Shown here one piece after another: positions 1 through 5,761 of a stretch of 6,266 nucleotides of DNA; the first letter of the stretch is position 1; each line of letters starts with the position of its first letter. Origin of the DNA: an uncultured Lachnospiraceae bacterium (lineage in GTDB: Bacteria > Bacillota > Clostridia > Lachnospirales > Lachnospiraceae); contig CAJTVD010000127.1 of assembly GCA_910579495.1 (NCBI GenBank), positions 1 to 6,266 on the forward strand. Reading direction: 5' to 3'. Below the pieces are notes generated by a model, which had not been told where the DNA came from, made no database searches, and saw nothing but the letters and a program-made list of their open reading frames with translations. A program made the translations under genes and the position numbers.

Positions 1-86
1 ATATATATACTTATATATCTGTATAAAAAAACCACTGCATATTTGTTGCAATGGCCATAAACGTACCTTTCCTGCTCCGCTTCCAT
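1..86 (-). CDS. Possible start of an unrecognised gene, cut by the left edge
   Basis: An ATG at 86-84 on the minus strand opens a frame that stays open for 28 codons to the window edge. It begins MEAEQERYVYG and becomes hydrophobic and aromatic (AVVFLY). A short AGAGG lies four bases before the ATG, closer than ideal, and an extended -10 promoter sits just upstream at 99-107. The first codons resemble those of a broken 24-codon frame at 1688-1762, with several silent third-base differences, which mildly supports coding. I do not recognise the family. So short an open stretch in AT-rich DNA could be chance, and the element could instead be a conserved untranslated leader. Confidence 0.3.
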   Translation of the reverse strand, partial: MEAEQERYVYGHCNKYAVVFLYRYISIY

Positions 87-93
87 GCAACCT
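13..93 (-). repeat. Diverged direct repeat, left copy
   Basis: Read on the minus strand, this segment shares ordered blocks with 1681-1769: AGGTTGCATGGA followed by R and GC, then AGGAA, GGTAYGT, AATAT, AGTGG and GATATAT. The 12-base block TCCATGCAACCT (plus strand) is exact at 82-93 and 1758-1769. A further shared AT-rich string, ATATATATACTTAT, lies at the very start of the window and again near 1625. The two copies flank the nucleotidyltransferase-oxidoreductase gene in the same orientation. Confidence 0.6.
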
Positions 94-257
94 CTAAAAT
101 TATAACATTCATCTCATTCCTGCTATAATCTTCTTTCATCCCTGAACTTGATATATTCTTTTTTTATATCGACATATTTTATAATTAGTTTACCCTTTTT
201 CTTTTTGCTATTTCCCCCTACCGGAAAATCACTCTGCCCCATCCATTCGTATTAAAG
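87..257. other. AT-rich intergenic region downstream of the fusion gene
   Basis: Between the TAG of the fusion gene (260-258) and the possible start at 86 there is no convincing reading frame. A weak hairpin with ATTTTCC and GGGAAAT arms, including one G-U pair, occurs on the minus strand near 213-232. It is not followed by a T run, so it does not qualify as a terminator. The only regulatory signal I support here is the extended -10 at 99-107. Confidence 0.5.
99..107 (-). promoter_or_regulatory. Extended -10 promoter for the gene at the left edge
   Basis: On the minus strand the sequence TGTTATAAT is a perfect TGn plus TATAAT extended -10 element. No good -35 lies 17 bases upstream, which is tolerated when the TG is present. 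The predicted transcript would start near position 92, only a few bases before the ATG at 86. Its leader would therefore be very short, and would begin close to the conserved AGGTTGCATGG block. Confidence 0.45.
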
Positions 258-1592
258 CTATTCCCTACTTTCCATAAATTTCTCTACAACCCCTGCCATT
301 GCTATCGACTCTTCCTTGGTCAAGAAATAGGCCATCTTATCATTTCCGTCTATCTTCGCGACAAAATCAGCAATCTCATACCGCAGTCCGTCTCCCAAAA
401 ACTTGGGTGAATATCTCTCAATCCTTTTAGGATCCTCAAACCGTACTTCAAAAGACCTTGTCAGCCACCAAGGTGATTCTGCCAAAATATATCCTTTCGT
501 CCCGGCAATCACTAACTGTCCCTCAGACTTAACACCAACCCCAGTCTTGGACAGGGCAAGCCCTTCCCTAAAATGGAAATGTACTTTCGTATACAAATCC
601 ACCCCATTATCCGCCAAAATGCTGTCAAACTCCACACTCTCATATTTACATCCCAAAAGTTTAAAGATAGGAAGAAGGGTATAACTGCCAAATTCCAGAA
701 ACGCGCCACCATACTTTTCATCTACCATTTCACGCAAGGATGGATGGGTAATTCTTGAAAAACACGCTTCCACATCCCGAATTTCTCCTATAATCCCATT
801 TTTTGCAATATTCATCATTTGATTAAATCCCGGACAATACGCGGTTTTAATCCCTTCCATCAGAACAACGCCCATTTTTTGTGCCAGTCCATAAAGTTCT
901 TCCGTACTTTTAACGGAAAAAGCAAGTGGTTTTTCACACAGTACATGTTTTCCCCTCTCCAATGCAATTCTGGCATAATTATAATGGGTTTGGTGAGGAG
1001 TTGCGATATAAATGGCATCCACCTGCTGCAAGAAATCCCCAAATTCTCCAAAATAGTATTCCAACTCATATTTTTCCCCAAAATCCCTCGCACTCTTTTC
1101 ATGGGGATTGTACACTGCCCTGGCATTGATACCACTGACATATTTGGCTTCCTTCAGAAACCGTGGGGCAATACGCCCAGAGCCAACGATGCCAAGCTGC
1201 ACAATCGGGTGCTTCCCTTGCCGTATCTTGGTAGACGAAATGTTGGGGGTTCTATCCAAGTATACTACTTTGCAGTATTGCTTTAAGTAATCAAAGGCTC
1301 CAGCCCAATCTGAGCCTATGGCAAAAATATCCACATTCATCTTCTGAATATCTTCTTGTTTCTGTCCTTCGTGGTCTTCAATGATAATTTCATCCGCCAG
1401 CCGGACTTCTTTCACATTTTCTATTCTTTTAAGAAGAGGATCAATTACATTTAGCTTTCCCCTCTGAAGATCGTAATGCTCTGTCGTAATCCCAACAATA
1501 AGATAATCCCCCAATGCTTTCGCCCTTTTTAATAAATTATAATGCCCCTCATGGAACAGGTCAAATGTGCCATATGTAATTACTTTTTTCAT
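258..1592 (-). CDS. TagD-like nucleotidyltransferase fused to Gfo/Idh/MocA oxidoreductase
   Basis: This 444-residue cytosolic protein has two enzyme domains. Residues 1-125 form a cytidylyltransferase-type Rossmann fold: GTFDLFHEGH at 8-17 carries the HxGH nucleotide-binding motif (H14, H17), GSDW lies at 93-96, and RTPNISST at 114-121 replaces the RTxGISTT signature of glycerol-3-phosphate cytidylyltransferase. Residues 131-444 form a Gfo/Idh/MocA NAD(P)-dependent oxidoreductase: GIVGSGRIA at 134-142 is the dinucleotide loop and CEKP at 219-222 holds the usual catalytic lysine (K221). Both halves look complete, and the first matches the length of free TagD proteins (about 130). The ATG is preceded by GAGGGAAG at 1601-1608 with an 8-base spacer. 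The likely role is to reduce a sugar or keto-polyol phosphate and activate it as a nucleotide diphosphate for a surface polymer; the substrate is inferred, not seen. The altered signature leaves CTP specificity uncertain, since ISST followed by IR also occurs in other nucleotidyltransferases. Confidence 0.93.
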   Translation of the reverse strand: MKKVITYGTFDLFHEGHYNLLKRAKALGDYLIVGITTEHYDLQRGKLNVIDPLLKRIENVKEVRLADEIIIEDHEGQKQEDIQKMNVDIFAIGSDWAGAFDYLKQYCKVVYLDRTPNISSTKIRQGKHPIVQLGIVGSGRIAPRFLKEAKYVSGINARAVYNPHEKSARDFGEKYELEYYFGEFGDFLQQVDAIYIATPHQTHYNYARIALERGKHVLCEKPLAFSVKSTEELYGLAQKMGVVLMEGIKTAYCPGFNQMMNIAKNGIIGEIRDVEACFSRITHPSLREMVDEKYGGAFLEFGSYTLLPIFKLLGCKYESVEFDSILADNGVDLYTKVHFHFREGLALSKTGVGVKSEGQLVIAGTKGYILAESPWWLTRSFEVRFEDPKRIERYSPKFLGDGLRYEIADFVAKIDGNDKMAYFLTKEESIAMAGVVEKFMESRE

Positions 1593-1600
1593 CTACTTAT

Positions 1601-1608
1601 CTTCCCTC
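1601..1608 (-). promoter_or_regulatory. Ribosome binding site of the fusion gene
   Basis: GAGGGAAG on the minus strand ends eight bases before the ATG at 1592. No other ATG in the frame has a comparable site, so this supports the full-length start at MKKVITYGTF, where the conserved nucleotidyltransferase strand begins. Confidence 0.7.
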
Positions 1609-1680
1609 ATTATTATTTAATAAGATATATATACTTATTTGTTTTCCTATATATCGTTTAATCTATTTCAACATTACCAA

Positions 1681-1769
1681 ATATATCTTATACATCGAAT
1701 AATCCACTACAAATATTTTTCAACGGATTACGTACATACCTCTTCCTTATTTGTGCCTCCATGCAACCT
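1681..1769 (-). repeat. Diverged direct repeat, right copy
   Basis: This is the partner of 13-93, in the same orientation and upstream of the fusion gene. It is slightly longer (89 against 81 bases) and differs by small insertions or deletions. The conserved blocks are AGGTTGCATGGAGGC, AAGGAAGAGGTATGT, AATATTTGTAGTGG and GATATAT. Unlike the left copy it has no -10 element directly before the AGGTTGC block. Confidence 0.6.
1688..1762 (-). pseudogene. 24-codon remnant or leader peptide within the right repeat
   Basis: The ATG at 1762-1760 opens MEAQIRKRYVRNPLK and the frame ends at TAA 1690-1688. The start resembles the frame at the left edge (MEAEQERYV) with silent changes in the Glu, Ala, Tyr and Val codons. 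Frame agreement is then lost because the copies differ by about four bases. A decayed 5' end of a duplicated gene explains this best. A short leader peptide in the untranslated region of the fusion gene is the alternative. Its ribosome binding site is poor, with AGG only four bases before the ATG. Confidence 0.3.
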
Positions 1770-2056
1770 AAAAAGCCTCAGTAAATCCGCTAAATTGGAA
1801 CTCTAATTCTTCCTTGAAACTTGTCCATTTCATATATAATATCGGCGGATTTCATAATTTGTTTACTTCTCTTGCACTTAATTTTATTATGAAACAAATA
1901 CCATTTCATATATTATTTCTATCATTCAACCACTATCCCCCATACTTATTGCTCTATGTCTTTAAGCTCACACTGTACATCTTCCAAAGTTTCTATGCTT
2001 TCTAAAAAGATTTCCCCCGTTCTTCTTTTCGCAATCCGTCCAAGTGAATATCCCCT

Positions 2057-4120
2057 TTACCCTCTCTCCACATAATTGGTAATGGCCGCATCCACCCCCA
2101 GGGCACTCATCCTGTCCATATCCTCTTTTTCGTTTACCGTCCACACATGCACCCGGATCCCTTTCTCCCGGCATTCCTTCATCATATCCGGGTATTCCGT
2201 ATTTTTCATATAAGGATGTACTGCAAAGGCGCCATACCTCTGTGCATAATCAGCGATATCCAATATCCCGTTTGAATACAAAAATGCGACCCTTGCCTGT
2301 GGTGCCAGCTCCTTTATCCTGCGCATGGAATAATGATTAAAAGAAGAATAAATAATTCTCTCCCCTATGCCCTTCTCTTCTGCCAGCTCCAGAACTTTTT
2401 CCTCCAACTGCCCATAAAATACAGAACTGTTTTTCAATTCCAGGTTCACCGTCATATCCGTGGTTTTCACGAAATCATAGACTTCTGCAAGCGTGGGTAT
2501 CCCCACCTTCCCATAAGCAGGAAAATTTTTATTTACGTTTAGCTCCCTGATCTCCTCAAAGGTAAAATCCTTTACCCATCCGGTCCTGTCACTGACCCGG
2601 TCCACCGTCTCATCATGGATCACCACCGGCACGCCATCCTTTGTAAGCTGCACATCCAGTTCAATCCCGTCCGCCCCAAGCTGCCAGGCCAGTTCAAAGG
2701 CTGGCATGGTATTTTCCGGCGCATGGCCGCTGGCACCCCGGTGCGCCCATATTTTCATTTTCCTGCCCTTTCTCTTCTGAAGGGCATTCTCCTTGTAGCA
2801 GCTTTTCTTTTTTGCAAAAGAGGCTTCTCTGTCCTCACCTGCCCCAAAACGGACCAGCTTGAGCTTCTGGCTGTCAAAATCCACCAGAAGGCTGTCCCAC
2901 AGATCCTGGCTTACTGTCCCTGCCTTTCTTTCGTAAACAGTTACACCCTGGGGTTTCTTATCCGTGAAATATTCCAGTTTCGCGCATCCCACCGATATCA
3001 CCGGGAAACTGCATTCCTCAAAAATATAGTCGGCATGGGTATGTCCATAAAAAAATCCAATCACCTGATAGTGCTCTTTTGCATTACATTCTTCCAGCAG
3101 GTCAAGCAATTCCTCCCCATTCCGTATCAGGAAGCTCCAATAGTCCAGCTTCGCCAGGGGGGCATCATGGGAAAAGACCAGAAACTTTGTTCCCTCAGGT
3201 GACCGGTACAGAGTTTCCCTAAGCCATGTAAGTTGCTCTGGGGCATAGCCGTAACGTACCGGGGCTTTGTCCTCAAATGATGATAAAAAAATCATCCTCA
3301 CCGAAAAGCCTGGCATGTCCACATAATAGTCAAGCCCTTCTCCCCGCAGGCGGTATACCCTGCGCATTTCCTCCTGGCTAAATACATCTCTGTTCCGGAA
3401 ATAATTACAGTCATGGTTTCCCGGCGTAATATATACCGGGGCGCCACACTTTTCCAGATCTCCTATAATAGTATTTACATATTCCTCTGTGAGTCCTTTG
3501 GACACCATCCCGTCTGTCAGGTCCCCCAGATGGATAAGGGCATCATACCCAACCTGGGCTGACACTCTTTGTATATTTGCCCCAGTGTCCGCCCAGGTCC
3601 CATTCACCGTAGCATGGGTATCTGCCACAAGACATAACTTCAACATCCCAGGCGATCCACTTCTGCGGACCGTCTCCACAGTTTTTTCTATTTCCTTTTG
3701 GAAAAAGGGCTTTTCCTGATATTCCGGTTCTTCATGGTAGTACGCTGCCAACGTGGGCGCTTTCTCAAAGTCATCCTGCTTTAAGTCTGCCCCATCCTTC
3801 CTCTTTACGCATACCCTGAAATAGCATTCCCTGTCAAAAATATAGTCCTCCCCCTGATAAGAATCCGGCGTCAGGTTTTGGGTATAGGCAGCCCAGTTCT
3901 CTTCCCTGGCATAGCTGTAGGTATAAATATAGGCAGGCTCCCTCTCAAGGCTGAAAATCGCCGGTGCAAACAGATATTCCTCATCCTGTAGATGCAGCCT
4001 GCTTCCCGCCACGGCATGGTAGAACTTTTCTGTTGCCATATGTTTGGGCGAATCCGGTACTAAGGTACTGTCATTGAGCGCTGTGCGATATCCTGGTTTT
4101 AATTTTACATATTCCATCAT
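2057..4120 (-). CDS. Metallophosphoesterase fused to glycerophosphodiester phosphodiesterase
   Basis: This protein of about 687 residues has three parts, numbered from the ATG at 4120. Residues 1-150 are an unrecognised region rich in Tyr and Phe. Residues 160-400 are a calcineurin-like phosphoesterase with every metal-binding block: DTH 167-169, GDLTD 199-203, GNHD 234-237, SHD 317-319 and GHTH 359-362. Residues 455-687 are a complete GDPD of the UgpQ type: HRG 460-462, ENT 469-471, ELD 487-489, HD 502-503, LELK 560-563 and VWTVN 659-663. GDPDs split glycerophosphodiesters into glycerol-3-phosphate and an alcohol; the first domain probably hydrolyses a phosphomono- or diester. No signal peptide or membrane segment is visible, so it should act in the cytosol. 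The start is uncertain: tandem ATGs lie at 4120 and 4117, and a GTG at 4132 would add four residues. A promoter 47 bases upstream suggests its own transcript. With neighbouring glycan genes, a part in glycerophosphate-polymer turnover is plausible. Confidence 0.93.
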   Translation of the reverse strand: MMEYVKLKPGYRTALNDSTLVPDSPKHMATEKFYHAVAGSRLHLQDEEYLFAPAIFSLEREPAYIYTYSYAREENWAAYTQNLTPDSYQGEDYIFDRECYFRVCVKRKDGADLKQDDFEKAPTLAAYYHEEPEYQEKPFFQKEIEKTVETVRRSGSPGMLKLCLVADTHATVNGTWADTGANIQRVSAQVGYDALIHLGDLTDGMVSKGLTEEYVNTIIGDLEKCGAPVYITPGNHDCNYFRNRDVFSQEEMRRVYRLRGEGLDYYVDMPGFSVRMIFLSSFEDKAPVRYGYAPEQLTWLRETLYRSPEGTKFLVFSHDAPLAKLDYWSFLIRNGEELLDLLEECNAKEHYQVIGFFYGHTHADYIFEECSFPVISVGCAKLEYFTDKKPQGVTVYERKAGTVSQDLWDSLLVDFDSQKLKLVRFGAGEDREASFAKKKSCYKENALQKRKGRKMKIWAHRGASGHAPENTMPAFELAWQLGADGIELDVQLTKDGVPVVIHDETVDRVSDRTGWVKDFTFEEIRELNVNKNFPAYGKVGIPTLAEVYDFVKTTDMTVNLELKNSSVFYGQLEEKVLELAEEKGIGERIIYSSFNHYSMRRIKELAPQARVAFLYSNGILDIADYAQRYGAFAVHPYMKNTEYPDMMKECREKGIRVHVWTVNEKEDMDRMSALGVDAAITNYVERG
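2756..2771 (-). promoter_or_regulatory. Possible internal translation start for a free GDPD
   Basis: Inside the fusion gene AAAGGG (2771-2766) lies seven bases before an in-frame ATG (2758-2756) at residue 455. The reading from there, MKIWAHRGASG, is how stand-alone bacterial GDPDs usually begin, and it would give 233 residues, a normal GDPD length. The residues before it (AKKKSCYKENALQKRKGRK) look like a Lys-rich linker. This could be a working internal start or a relic of two genes that fused. Confidence 0.4.
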
Positions 4121-4166
4121 TGTCCGTTCCACTTTCCTGCTGCATCCATCAAATTATTTCATTATA

Positions 4167-4195
4167 TTAATATCATAATTCCAGATAAAAGTCAA
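4167..4195 (-). promoter_or_regulatory. Promoter of the phosphoesterase-GDPD gene
   Basis: On the minus strand TTGACT (4195-4190) and TATTAA (4172-4167) are 17 bases apart, with a TG at 4175-4174 making an extended -10. An overlapping TATAAT at 4166-4161 has a weaker -35 partner. The site lies in the 116-base gap after the glycosyltransferase stop, so the gene is probably not simply co-transcribed with its upstream neighbour. Confidence 0.55.
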
Positions 4196-4236
4196 AACAG
4201 CAAATATTCCACTGCCTGCCAATATCACTTATCGTC

Positions 4237-5421
4237 CTATCCCCTTACACATCCGAGCATACCTTCCACTCTTTTTTTCAGCCCAAATTCCTCCACCGCC
4301 TTTTGATATCCGTTTAAGGCAATCTGCGCCCGCTCTTCTTCGTGCTGAAGATAGTAGCCTACTTTATAAAACAGGTCATCCATATCCGTATACATGGCCA
4401 GTTCCTCCCCGTCTGCAAAATATTCCGCAATTTCAGGCTGATAATTTGTCAGGCAAAATCCTCCGCAGCTTAATATATCAAATACTCTCTGGGGTATCCC
4501 TGATTCTATGGTCTTGGAGGTAATGTTTAGATTGATCCTGCTATTATGGAATATAAAGGGAACTTCTTTTTGATAATCGGCATATCCCATTTTTTGTATC
4601 TTTCTGCCGTTAAATGATGGTGGAAGCCCGGAAGAAGTATATAGCATTATCGGATATTCATCCCCTATCCTGCATAGAGCCTGTTCCCTTTCCATGGCGC
4701 TTACCTCCATGCCTATGGCGTCCGCCGCCATCTGCCATTGGTCCTGCCTGTATTCATTTCCCAGCGAAAGCCCGCATTTTTCAACAATTTCATTTACCGC
4801 CCCCTCTGTAAGGGAATCCCTTAAAAAATTATAGCCATACACCAGCATCTGGGATCTGGCCAGCCCTTCCACATATCCTTTTATGTAAGGTGTCAGTTCC
4901 GCCCTGCGGAGACGGTTCTTTTTTTCATTATAAAGATTTCCAACAAAAGAGATATCACATTGATATTTTTCGTTTCCGGGAAATGTCTCCCCTTCCTTTC
5001 CAGGGTTAAAAAATCCTTCCCATGCAGCCAACGGATAGTGAAAGCAGTGAACTGCCCCCATCTGCACAAGGCGCTGTGCATAAACCCTGTCAAAACAAAA
5101 TATATAGTTACAGCTGTTAGCCAAAGTTTTAGAAAGCAACGTATACTGCGGGCAGTCGTAGATCCATGACAGATAGGGGATATGGTTGATCTCGCAGATC
5201 ATAGAAATCAGGGGGAAATAATCATAACTGATAACCGCCCCTATTTCATTCCCATGAAGCGCCTCCATAAACCTGCCTGCAAAAGCAGCATCCCCATGGT
5301 AGTTCTTCATTTCCCCTGAAAATGTAATGTATTCTTTTTGAAGGTGCCTTACCGTTTCACATAGCATAGGCTCGTTCAGGGAGCCCCACCTGTAAATTAA
5401 GAGTTTTTTTGTAATTGGCAA
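4237..5421 (-). CDS. CgeB/DUF3880-like glycosyltransferase
   Basis: This is a 394-residue cytosolic or membrane-associated glycosyltransferase of the CgeB-like, GT-B type. The N-terminal half carries a DUF3880-like Rossmann region: SYDYFPLISMICEINHIPYL near 65-84, then SWIYDCP, and FCFDR at 108-112. CDISFVGNLY lies near 155-164. The C-terminal third matches the Glyco_trans_1_2 pattern: RINLNIT near 295-301, SGIPQRVFDILSCGGFCLTN near 307-326, and HEEER near 360-364. In this family the C-terminal half is expected to bind the nucleotide sugar; donor and acceptor cannot be told from sequence. Relatives occur in spore-coat, flagellin and capsule glycosylation loci. I chose the TTG at 5421 because GGGAGG lies seven bases upstream and the protein then starts MPITKKLLIYRWG. 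A TTG at 5448 would add nine residues, but that reading runs through the ribosome binding site itself. The gene ends in TAG at 4239-4237. Confidence 0.88.
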   Translation of the reverse strand: MPITKKLLIYRWGSLNEPMLCETVRHLQKEYITFSGEMKNYHGDAAFAGRFMEALHGNEIGAVISYDYFPLISMICEINHIPYLSWIYDCPQYTLLSKTLANSCNYIFCFDRVYAQRLVQMGAVHCFHYPLAAWEGFFNPGKEGETFPGNEKYQCDISFVGNLYNEKKNRLRRAELTPYIKGYVEGLARSQMLVYGYNFLRDSLTEGAVNEIVEKCGLSLGNEYRQDQWQMAADAIGMEVSAMEREQALCRIGDEYPIMLYTSSGLPPSFNGRKIQKMGYADYQKEVPFIFHNSRINLNITSKTIESGIPQRVFDILSCGGFCLTNYQPEIAEYFADGEELAMYTDMDDLFYKVGYYLQHEEERAQIALNGYQKAVEEFGLKKRVEGMLGCVRG

Positions 5422-5428
5422 TTTGGTG

Positions 5429-5434
5429 CCTCCC
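5429..5434 (-). promoter_or_regulatory. Ribosome binding site that fixes a TTG start
   Basis: GGGAGG on the minus strand is followed by seven bases (CACCAAA) and then TTG at 5421-5419. No ATG lies at a suitable distance. This is the only strong site near the 5' end of the glycosyltransferase gene, and it argues against the longer reading from TTG 5448. Confidence 0.75.
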
Positions 5435-5502
5435 AAATTTAGATGCAAATTTTTCTATCTATACTTTTCGTAAACATGTAGATATTTAGATCGTTTATTT
5501 TT

Positions 5503-5511
5503 AGTATATCA
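5503..5511 (-). promoter_or_regulatory. Extended -10 promoter of the glycosyltransferase gene
   Basis: The minus-strand sequence TGATATACT is an extended -10 element (TGn plus TATACT) about 80 bases before the TTG start. The -35 position has only a partial match. A small dyad ACTGT, seven bases, ACAGT (5531-5547) lies just upstream and could be a regulator site, but five-base arms are weak evidence. Confidence 0.4.
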
Positions 5512-5645
5512 TAGCCAGCCACATCCTTCCACTGTTATCTGGACAGTTTCCGTAACCGTGTAAGCATAAATACAGCTTCAGGAACCAGTAATACAGGCCC
5601 AAACTGCTAAATAGAGCATAATGTTATAACAATTTTTAATCTTAC

Positions 5646-5674
5646 TTTACACCTTATATGTAATTCTATATAAT
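5646..5674 (+). promoter_or_regulatory. Near-consensus promoter of the GT8 fragment
   Basis: TTTACA (5646-5651) and TATAAT (5669-5674) are separated by exactly 17 bases in AT-rich DNA. Eleven of twelve hexamer positions match the sigma-A consensus, which makes this the best promoter in the window. It lies about 80 bases before the GT8 ribosome binding site, so it probably still produces a transcript although the gene is truncated. Confidence 0.75.
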
Positions 5675-5717
5675 ATTTGTAACAAATAATTATATTAAAA
5701 ACCAAATACATTTTTAG

Positions 5718-5737
5718 CAGCCTGTCCGGGCAGGCTG
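5718..5737 (+). other. Strong hairpin in the leader of the GT8 fragment
   Basis: CAGCCTGT (5718-5725) and GCAGGCTG (5730-5737) pair as an 8-base stem, seven Watson-Crick pairs plus one G-U, closed by the loop CCGG. It is GC-rich within AT-rich DNA, sits between promoter and ribosome binding site, and ends 9 bases before AAAAGGAG. It has no following T run, so it is not an intrinsic terminator. It could stabilise the mRNA or bind a regulator. As DNA it is also a near-perfect palindrome that a repressor could recognise. Confidence 0.55.
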
Positions 5738-5761
5738 GCAAACTGAAAAGGAGAATCACTC

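Larger units (their letters stand above)
1593..2056. other. 464-base AT-rich gap holding a repeat and possible leader structure
   Basis: This is the longest gap in the window. On the minus strand it holds an in-frame open tail after the GDPD stop (1946-2056), an 8-base inverted repeat AAATCCGC (1783-1790) and GCGGATTT (1845-1852), the direct repeat at 1681-1769, and the ribosome binding site at 1601-1608. I found no promoter with good -35 and -10 elements, and no GC-rich hairpin followed by a T run. A 63-codon plus-strand frame from a TTG at 1814 is hydrophobic and AT-driven with no ribosome binding site, and I do not call it. Confidence 0.6.
5422..5761. other. Divergent intergenic region between two glycosyltransferase genes
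   Basis: This 340-base stretch separates the minus-strand CgeB-like gene from the plus-strand GT8 fragment. It holds a promoter for each side (5503-5511 minus, 5646-5674 plus), a strong hairpin at 5718-5737, and ribosome binding sites at both ends. I found no reading frame of note and no RNA gene. Confidence 0.6.

Noticed and set aside
819..1286. Plus-strand frame of 155 codons opposite the fusion gene
   Set aside because: It is antisense to conserved oxidoreductase motifs, lacks a ribosome binding site and shows no domain; it is a shadow of the real gene.
1771..1800. Terminator-like GAGGCTTTTT after the GDPD gene
   Set aside because: Only three bases (AGC and GCT) could pair before the T run, which is too weak for an intrinsic terminator.
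1901..1914. Repeat of CCATTTCATATAT at 1825 and 1901
   Set aside because: Two short AT-rich copies with no regular spacing or further extension are likely chance in this composition.
1814..2005. Plus-strand 63-codon hydrophobic frame starting at TTG
   Set aside because: It has no ribosome binding site, its Phe/Tyr/Leu-rich content follows from AT-rich DNA, and it overlaps the leader and tail signals of the minus-strand genes.
2615..3202. Plus-strand frame of 195 codons opposite the phosphoesterase-GDPD gene
   Set aside because: The opposite strand encodes intact catalytic motifs of two enzymes here; the plus-strand translation looks like no protein family and has no ribosome binding site.
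4197..4236. Terminator after the glycosyltransferase gene
   Set aside because: I saw only short AATATT and AATAT matches around a GC-richer patch, with no stable stem followed by a T run.
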